Position numbers and translations under genes: made by a program. A stretch of DNA of 13,500 nucleotides, from positions 20,975,447 to 20,988,946 of the forward strand of contig NC_135555.1 of the NCBI RefSeq assembly GCF_964340395.1, given 5' to 3'. Origin of the DNA: Glandiceps talaboti (Eukaryota > Hemichordata > Enteropneusta > Spengelidae). Position 1 is the first letter of the stretch, and every line of letters starts with the position of its first letter. Below are positions 8,131-13,500 of the stretch, one piece after another. A model generated the notes under the pieces. The model did no database searches and had not been told where the DNA came from. It saw nothing but the letters and a program-made list of their open reading frames with translations.

Positions 8131-9507
8131 AATCGACAACTATTTTACATCTTGGTCGTCACCATGACATCTGCTCTATGGGTACGCAATGAATAAGTCA
8201 ACCTTGATTTACCCTTTAGGGAGAATGCCATGAATTTGACACATGAAGATCAGTTGCTAAATAATTATTTTGGGGGTTAGGGTTCACAATTTCACCTTAC
8301 ATTGCAATTCAAGATATTTGGGTGACGTACGTGGACCAAAAGTTATTTGCCTTTTAATCAACATTGCATGGTTTCCTGTAAATCCATATGATTGCCAAAC
8401 AAATCTTAGAATCTATAAACTCAGGTTCAAAGTTAACAAACAAGTCACAAAGTTTAACAATCAATCTTGCACTTGTCTCAAATTTCGTATTTGACGCCAA
8501 TGTTACACTTTCATGTAATTCGCACTTTCTCCATGATTTTGAAATGATATATATTCCTATCATTTATCAAAAACTACATGTTCTATTGACTTTAAGTTGG
8601 TGCATATAGTTTAGCCATGGAGTAATTGAGTCACAGTGGTCCAATTTTATCTCAACAAACTAAAGACAGTGCATTTGGTAATTTCAAGTTATCGGCTACA
8701 TGTGTATTGGTCAGTCAATGCAAAGACATTATACCCCTACTTGAGTAAATGTTTATGTACTTAAAATGCCTACCTAAACTAAATATATCTAAATTGGCCT
8801 AAATGTCAAAACAACTCATTTGTTTTCTGGTTTAACTGTAAAAGTAAGTGGTCATGGTTGAATGGAATGATAGCACACATCTGTTGACCGAGGTATGGAT
8901 GGTTTTTTTTTATTTTAATATTTACATGAAGTGATTCTGTGCTTGAGATGCATGTCGAGAGTAATGCATTTTAAATGTATATCATGGTTAATTGACTGGA
9001 TATGACATCGATACATTATACCTCAACTATCCAAATAACTAATGGGCTTTAAACTCTAAAGAATCGAACATGATCTTTTGTGAAGTGCAAGTTAAGACTT
9101 TGTTTATTTTCAGGGAAATGTTTATTGCAGTGAAAAATGTATACTTGTCCCTTATGTGTCCACAATTTAGTATTTTGTTTGTCAAATATGTCCCTACTAA
9201 TATAAACACACAAGTAGAAAATGTCAAGTTTCAAAACAAACTCACAGTTGAATTTACCACCCACAAACTTCTCTGAAGTGCAAGTTTGGATAAACTTTCT
9301 TGTGGGAAACTGGTTTTGGAACCTGGTATATACAGAGAATGCAGGAAATCTGGTAAAACTTGCATAAATTTAAAAATACTTTCATTAAATGCATCATACA
9401 TGTATTTTTGGGGAAGCTATCACCTAGCAAAAATGTGTGAGAACACAGGTAGATTTTATCCACTTTTTTACTATCCTTTAATATAACAAGCGACCTATCA
9501 GTCAGAA
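8131..9507. other. non-coding DNA with opposed short open frames
   Basis: No gene is supported. At 8354-8609 open frames of about 70 codons overlap on both strands. The minus frame (8354-8563) contains LIVKLCDLFVNFEPEFID and the plus frame (8388-8609) contains ILESINSGSKLTNKS. Neither matches a family I know, and neither has convincing start or splice context. At 9039-9486 further short frames overlap on both strands and look like chance. TGAAGTGCAAGTT is repeated at 9081 and 9274. Confidence 0.5.
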
Positions 9508-9976
9508 TAGCTCCGCTGTTTTTTTTTAAATTTTATTTCTTATTTTGGTGACATGTAGAAGTGGTTCAGTTCTTCAGCTCTTCACTATGCAGTTTTGTTT
9601 TAGCGATGTAATAAAGTGGTTAGTGGTTTCATATGATGTCTCACTATAAAACACATTTTACACAGAAGTTGGTAATGTGTTGTACTTTTATACCATAGTC
9701 ACCATTTTATAACAAAAATCTACTGTTATGAAAAATTACACAAAATCTCAGAAAAAAAATGACTGGGAAATGCACACAAGAAAAAGAAAAAAAGAGGATT
9801 TTGAGGTTGGCTATAAATAATTCCAGTGTCTTACAGCTTTAACCCTGGAAAATTTTAATGATGAATGAAATAAACTAGGGATCTAAAATAATTTTGAGGC
9901 AATTTGAATTTCAATTTTCTAACAAATTTACCAAGTCAACAACAATCAACTTGTACTAGATATATATAGGGAAGTA

Positions 9977-10560
9977 ATGTATTAATCGCCATCTTAGTTT
10001 CCGTACCGGCGGCGACAATCCCAAGTACCCGGAAGAGAGTCATTCTCAGCCATACTTTACAGTGGTAACACTCATTCATGTTCGATTACCTTTCACAAAG
10101 AAAACACAACGAAATGGTTGAAGTGATCTTTTTTTTATTTCTTTTCATCAGAACAACAAAATCTGCGTGATCAAAAGTGTTGTAAACTAAACCAGAAAGA
10201 ATTATCGGACTGGCTAAACTTCCTGATGAACTGGAGTAAGGTCCAAGTCCAAGCATGGTCCAAGTATATAAGCCTCGGTAGTACTATTAGTACGTGAGAA
10301 AATCGTCTCAAACTAGCGATACAACTTTCAAAATATAACTTGACATATTGTCTTCATCTGTTAGAGTTATACAATTCAAGACCGGTTTTCACTCGAAAAC
10401 AACGATTCTGTGAATAATGACACTCTGAACACAGCGATTTCTTGGACGATGTTACCACTGTAACGTATGGCTGACAACGACTTGCTTCCGGGTTAGTCCC
10501 TCATGCATCCGGGTACTTGGGATTGTCGCCGTACGGAAACTAAGATGGCGATTAATACAT
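9977..10560. mobile_element. MITE-like element with ~100 bp terminal inverted repeats
   Basis: The left arm (9977-10070) and right arm (10450-10560) are reverse complements over CGCCATCTTAGTTTCCGTA, CGGCGACAATCCCAAGTACC, TCAGCCATAC and TTACAGTGGTAACA. The right arm carries about 21 extra bases and the left arm a 3-base insertion. ATTAAT, itself a palindrome containing TTAA, sits at both outer edges. The target duplication could therefore be TTAA (piggyBac- or Kolobok-type) or ATTAAT, or it could be part of the repeat. The ends do not show a TIR I can name. The arms are richer in G+C and CpG than their surroundings. The middle (10071-10449) lacks a transposase. It sits inside element 3. Confidence 0.75.
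10152..10235 (+). CDS. exon-like open stretch within the inverted-repeat element
   Basis: A strong pyrimidine tract ending CTTTTCATCAG is followed by 84 bases that read QQNLRDQKCCKLNQK and then ELSDWLNFLMNW, up to the donor-like GGA/GTAAGG. The first two bases and the last base would be shared with neighbouring exons. The frame stays open beyond the donor to a TGA at about 10296. No upstream exon of matching phase was found, and ATGGTTGAAG at 10113 is out of phase with it. This may be a captured gene fragment in a transposon, a relic of the element's own gene, or chance. I recognise no family. Confidence 0.22.
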
Positions 10561-11480
10561 ACATCGTCTGATATTTTAATTTACGGAGTTTCTTGTGACC
10601 GGCGCCTGTCAGCAGACTCGGCCAATTTTTTTTTCATCATTCCATTGTATTTAAACTTTGTACTTGACATTACGCAATATTTATAATTCTCAACAAAATA
10701 CCTCAACATGCCTCACTTCGCTCGTACTCAAAGCAGCCCCGGTATGATCACTGACATGACTAGAGAGAACCTTTTCGGATTTACATGTAAAACGGGGAAA
10801 GATACGCAAAACATAATGCAAAGTCTGAAGCCAAATTAAAGTTGTAATTATTTTAATCATTTTTACTTGCCAAATATTTGCATTTTGGAAATGGCAAGAT
10901 ACGTTCATGTCGTTTAACTTTACATGTGAACTGTCGGCCAATAAACAAAGTTTGGTCGATTCACAGTCGGCAGTGAGACTGCTCTTGCATAACTTCAACC
11001 GCATGCCTAGGCATGCCTTCCTTTCACTAGTTGTCTTCATTCTGGTTCACTGTCACTCCAAATTGCACAACAATATAGAATTAATCACAAGTTACATGTT
11101 ATCTGAAAACATCACACTTTTATATTGGGTCTGAAGTGTGATTTTAGTGAGTACCAAGAACGTCCTGTGTTGTTAATACTTGCTGTGGAAAGTCGCAAAC
11201 TGAAGGATAGAGTATGCAAATGAGGATGTTGCGGACTGGCTGATTATGTAGAAGGGGTGCAGAATTTGGATTTGAAGTTTACAACCGTGTTTCGAACAAA
11301 CGCTTGTCATTTGGGCGCCCAATGCGTAGAATTATGACTATAGCACATATTACATTGCTTGTTTGACGTCAATAGTGTCTTTTGAAAAGTGGCAGTTTAC
11401 TTAAAGTCTCGTCGACTGATTTCCAATATGGCTTCTGTCATAATGCTCATTAACATATTCATTTTTTTTTCAAATTACAA
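10561..11480. other. non-coding or unresolved DNA inside element 3
   Basis: This part is somewhat richer in G+C than the rest. It holds a perfect 16 bp palindrome GCATGCCTAGGCATGC (11001-11016), an octamer ATGCAAAT (11214-11221) and the palindrome GGGCGCCC (about 11313). A minus-strand frame of 116 codons (10690-11040) is the longest in the window, but it has no family signature and overlaps a plus-strand frame on the opposite side. No transposase or helicase motif is recognisable. Confidence 0.5.
10708..10839 (+). CDS. possible small ORF, 43 codons, unknown
   Basis: The frame starts at ATG in a favourable AACATG context and reads MPHFARTQSSPGMITDM, then ENLFGFTCKTGKD, ending QSLKPN before TAA. 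Codon third positions look richer in G and C than the surrounding DNA. The frame is short, and the minus strand is open across the same bases, so at most one of the two can be real and both may be chance. No known peptide is recognised and there is no signal peptide. Confidence 0.15.
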   Translation: MPHFARTQSSPGMITDMTRENLFGFTCKTGKDTQNIMQSLKPN

Positions 11481-11772
11481 AAAAAAAATCATAAAAAATA
11501 AAAATGAAGACGAGCTGACTTGAAATTAACAAATCAAAGTAAGCTACCCTCTGTGCATCAACACACCAGATATCAAAGCAATCTGATAAGTAGTTTTCAA
11601 GGAGATGATGAAAATGTCATTTTTTGAAAAAAAATCATAAAAAATTGAAAATGGCACAGATCAACTTGGCATGAACAAATCTGAATAGCCTCCCCCAAGG
11701 GAACATGTACACCAAATATCGAAGAATTCTGACTGTCACTTTCAGAGAAGATGATGAAAATATAAAAGTTTG
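11481..11772 (+). repeat. two tandem monomers with an exact 146 bp period
   Basis: AAATCATAAAAAAT recurs with its TC at 11489 and 11635, and GATGATGAAAAT recurs from 11604 and 11750, so both anchors give a period of exactly 146. Each monomer carries the block CACCARATATCxAAG followed by TCTGA and TTTTCAxxGAGA. This matches the core of the ~145 bp monomers of element 1. TTTGACGGACACC follows the second copy directly. Confidence 0.8.
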
Positions 11773-11826
11773 ACGGACACCAATGAGTCCACCTATACTC
11801 TATAACTTAATACAACCTATACCTAA

Positions 11827-11860
11827 AGCTACGCTTTCAGCTTTTGCTGACAGCGGAGCT
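11827..11860 (+). repeat. terminal hairpin of element 3
   Basis: The inner arm AGCTACGCTTTCAGC (11827-11841) pairs with the outer arm GCTGACAGCGGAGCT (11846-11860) over 15 bases, with two mismatches and a TTTT loop. AAC follows. The arm sequence differs from that of elements 1 and 2, but the size, the position after GACGGAC and the two imperfections are alike. Confidence 0.85.
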
Positions 11861-11900
11861 AACAAAAATGCTGGTGAGCTCCAGTAAAATATGATTTGGT

Positions 11901-12064
11901 GCCTCACATAGATTTTACCCAGTTTCTTATTTCTACTCTTCACAAAACACCAGTAGGGAACTCTGGTAAAATTACTACTGTAACAGGGAACTCATATAGA
12001 TTTTACCAAACACTAGTAGGGAATTCTTGTATAAAGCTGACTGAGGAATTAAGGTAGATTTTAT
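11901..12064. repeat. degenerate direct repeat, CTCATATAGATTTTACC and AGTAGGGAA units
   Basis: CTCACATAGATTTTACC (11904), CTCATATAGATTTTACC (11991) and AAGGTAGATTTTA (12051) recur, alternating with ACACCAGTAGGGAACTC (11948) and ACACTAGTAGGGAATTC (12010). The last GGTAGATTTTA also occurs at about 9455. This may be a degraded tandem array abutting element 3. Confidence 0.5.
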
Positions 12065-12110
12065 GATACATTATTTAACTGCCATTATCAACACGCCTTC
12101 ATAGAAAACA

Positions 12111-12126
12111 CCCCCCCCCCCCCCCC
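12111..12126 (+). repeat. poly-C tract, 16 bases
   Basis: An uninterrupted run of C follows GAAAACA. Length in such tracts is prone to sequencing and assembly error. Confidence 0.9.
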
Positions 12127-12506
12127 ATACTTTACTTGTATGTAACTGAATGGAGAAATGATTTAAAAGAAAGTGTAGGATAATTAATGCAGGATATTGC
12201 TGAATTTCAATAACTGAACCAGAATATCAGTCAAGGCCAAAGGTCAATGTCTCAAAAGAAAACCTGATACTTGATTGTTGTCTCTAGCTATGTATTAACG
12301 GTTTTGAGTTCTGTGGTAACTCATGATTGTTCACCACAAATATGGCTGCCATTGAGTAAAAAGTAAAAATTAATGAATGTGTATGTTTATCTGGTTCTGC
12401 ATTATCTATAGACATGATTAAAAGACCTATAGCCACACACATTTGCTACAAAGTTTCAGTAATATGTAAGTAATAGCTTAATTTTGATGGTCTTTTCCCC
12501 CCATCA

Positions 12507-12530
12507 CCCCCCCCCCCCCCCCCCCCCCCC
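12507..12530 (+). repeat. poly-C tract, 24 bases
   Basis: An uninterrupted run of 24 C follows CCCCCCATCA and is followed by GGTAG. It is unusual in such A+T-rich DNA. The exact length is uncertain for technical reasons. Confidence 0.9.
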
Positions 12531-13380
12531 GGTAGTCCTGTCAACCAATCATAAAAATCGAATGCATAGAAGATCATACATTAATGGACAGACAATTACA
12601 AATATTTGAAATAAAATATATCCCCTCCAAAGAGTGCCACTGAAATACGTTTATGCATGTCATCTTTCATTTTTCTGCCCCATGAATTCTGAAGGTTTCC
12701 TAATCATTCTACTTGTCAAGTTCTACTTTTACTGTGTAACACCTATATGGTACTCAATAATGCAACTAAAGGCTCCCCTCACCCTTTAATGTTTTGGCAA
12801 CAGTTTAACATCATCTTATTACAGTGTGCAACTGTTAAAGATTTGAGGCATCTTGAAGTGCCAGTGTACACTCCTCCTTAGGCATATCAAGTGTGTAATT
12901 GTCCTGATTATGCTCAATTTTAGAATAGGTTGGTGGGTAGATTTTTTATTTTATTTTTTTTAAATATTTTTTTTCATATGTGAGTGTCTAGTTCAGATAG
13001 TTATGTTTTCATTTGTTTTCCATATGTTCTCTGTGTTATTATCAGATGTACAGCCATTACAATTTCATATTGTCTTTTTAAGTTGATGTCAGTTTCCGCA
13101 TTCACTATTTCTTGCAAGACTTCACAATTTTGCGATTTTATGATTTTTTTCTCGAATACGTAAAAACAAAGTTTAGGGTCAGCGTTAAAAATTAGGTGGG
13201 GTCTGAGGTAACCGGAAATTGTAAATTCGCAATAAATTTTAGATTTGTATGTTTAAGAAGTGAGCAAGGCAGTCTACTTGACAAATGGCATATTATGCCC
13301 AAACTAATGGCACAATAAATTAATGTGTGTCAAAGTTCACACAATATTTGCATGTACTGTAAGTACAGATCGAAGCTTAC

Positions 13381-13422
13381 CAAATCCAGCAGAAGTGCTG
13401 GTATGGATTCGAATTCATGACA
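13381..13422 (-). CDS. possible short exon, unknown protein
   Basis: On the minus strand AATACACTTAAGAG is followed by 14 open codons reading CHEFESIPALLLDL, then a donor GTAAGCTTCG. Both ends are in phase 0, which would be compatible with the phase-0 candidate at 6656-6739 on the same strand. The acceptor has a weak pyrimidine tract and in-frame stops lie just upstream. At 42 bases it is a micro-exon at best. An internal CCAGCA-GAAG-TGCTGG hairpin overlaps it. Chance is a serious alternative. Confidence 0.18.
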
Positions 13423-13500
13423 CTCTTAAGTGTATTATTAAGAATTTAGAATTATTGTCAAAAACTTGAATTTTATTACAAGAATAAATGTTTTCAGGTA

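Larger units (their letters stand above)
9508..11861 (+). mobile_element. composite element 3, HINE/pearl-like, with nested insertion
   Basis: The proposed left end is TAGCTCCGCTGT (9508-9519), and the right end is the exact reverse complement ACAGCGGAGCTA (11850-11861), which forms the outer arm of a terminal hairpin. Between them lie two 146 bp tandem monomers (about 11481-11770) and TTTGACGGACACC. This is the order seen in element 1, but with another terminal sequence and without a clear (CA)n. The left end agrees with the outer hairpin arm even at the two bases where the inner arm differs. The stretch also holds an unrelated 584 bp inverted-repeat element (9977-10560), so without that insertion it would be about 1.77 kb. 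The right-hand module is well supported. That the distant left motif belongs to the same insertion is inference. Confidence 0.45.
12065..13380. other. non-coding DNA, homopolymer tracts
   Basis: No supported gene lies here. A T-rich tract lies at about 12944-12975. A minus-strand stretch at about 12843-12908 reads LDMPKEECTLALQDASNL to a stop after an acceptor-like AATCAG, but it is short and the plus strand is open too. TCAAGGCCAAAGGTCAATG (about 12231) contains an AGGTCA half-site. Confidence 0.5.

Noticed and set aside
7898-8167. Open frames on both strands crossing the CA repeat (His-Thr or Cys-Val runs).
   Set aside because: The open length comes from the dinucleotide repeat and the mobile element's 3' module, not from coding selection.
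8354-8609. Opposed frames of about 70 codons.
   Set aside because: Both strands are open and neither shows splice sites or a family. They are most likely chance.
10690-11040. Minus-strand frame of 116 codons, the longest in the window.
   Set aside because: No domain or motif is recognisable, the Cys and Ser/Thr-rich composition looks random, and plus-strand frames overlap it. A TE relic cannot be excluded.
12843-12908. Minus-strand stretch reading LDMPKEECTLALQDASNL to a stop.
   Set aside because: It is short, the plus strand is also open, the acceptor tract is weak and no partner exon was found.
13400-13420. GGATTCGAATTCATG, resembling a tRNA B-box on the minus strand.
   Set aside because: The flanks do not form a T-stem, and no A-box or acceptor stem is present.

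Overview
This looks like non-coding nuclear DNA from an animal, probably a marine invertebrate. It is strongly A+T-rich (estimated by eye, not counted). No reading frame reaches 120 codons. There are no bacterial gene blocks, ribosome binding sites, rRNA or tRNA genes. Instead there are microsatellites, long poly-C and poly-T tracts, fold-back repeats and short tandem arrays. The combination of (CA)n, GGACAGA-type tails, terminal hairpins and roughly 145 bp tandem monomers is what I associate with bivalve, other lophotrochozoan, hemichordate or cephalochordate genomes. The species cannot be fixed from this window.

The most coherent signal is a family of composite mobile elements. Element 1 (4390-5510) starts with TAGCACAACTG, carries a 110-115 bp tandem array and then a ~145 bp tandem array, continues into a (CA)n tract and a GGACAGAC tail, and ends in a hairpin whose outer arm is the inverted copy of its start. 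Element 3 (about 9508-11861) has the same plan with a different terminal sequence (TAGCTCCGCTGT) and two 146 bp monomers. A third copy has its 3' module at 8004-8130. This plan resembles non-autonomous Helentron/HINE elements and the bivalve 'pearl' elements, but that assignment is inference. Nested inside element 3 is a separate 584 bp element (9977-10560) with ~100 bp terminal inverted repeats flanked by ATTAAT/TTAA.

The left part (1-1700) holds two fold-back structures (1084-1352 and 1453-1670). 1700-4390 is featureless A+T-rich DNA with minor repeats. 5511-8000 holds small hairpins and short repeats. 11,900-12,530 holds a degenerate repeat and two poly-C tracts.

No complete protein-coding gene is supported. 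A few short stretches look like isolated exons, bounded by plausible splice signals and reading open. The best is on the minus strand at 6656-6739, with a GTAAGT donor. Others are at 938-1017 (+), 10152-10235 (+) and 13381-13422 (-). In DNA this A+T-rich some such stretches are expected by chance, so all are low confidence. The window may be intronic or intergenic.
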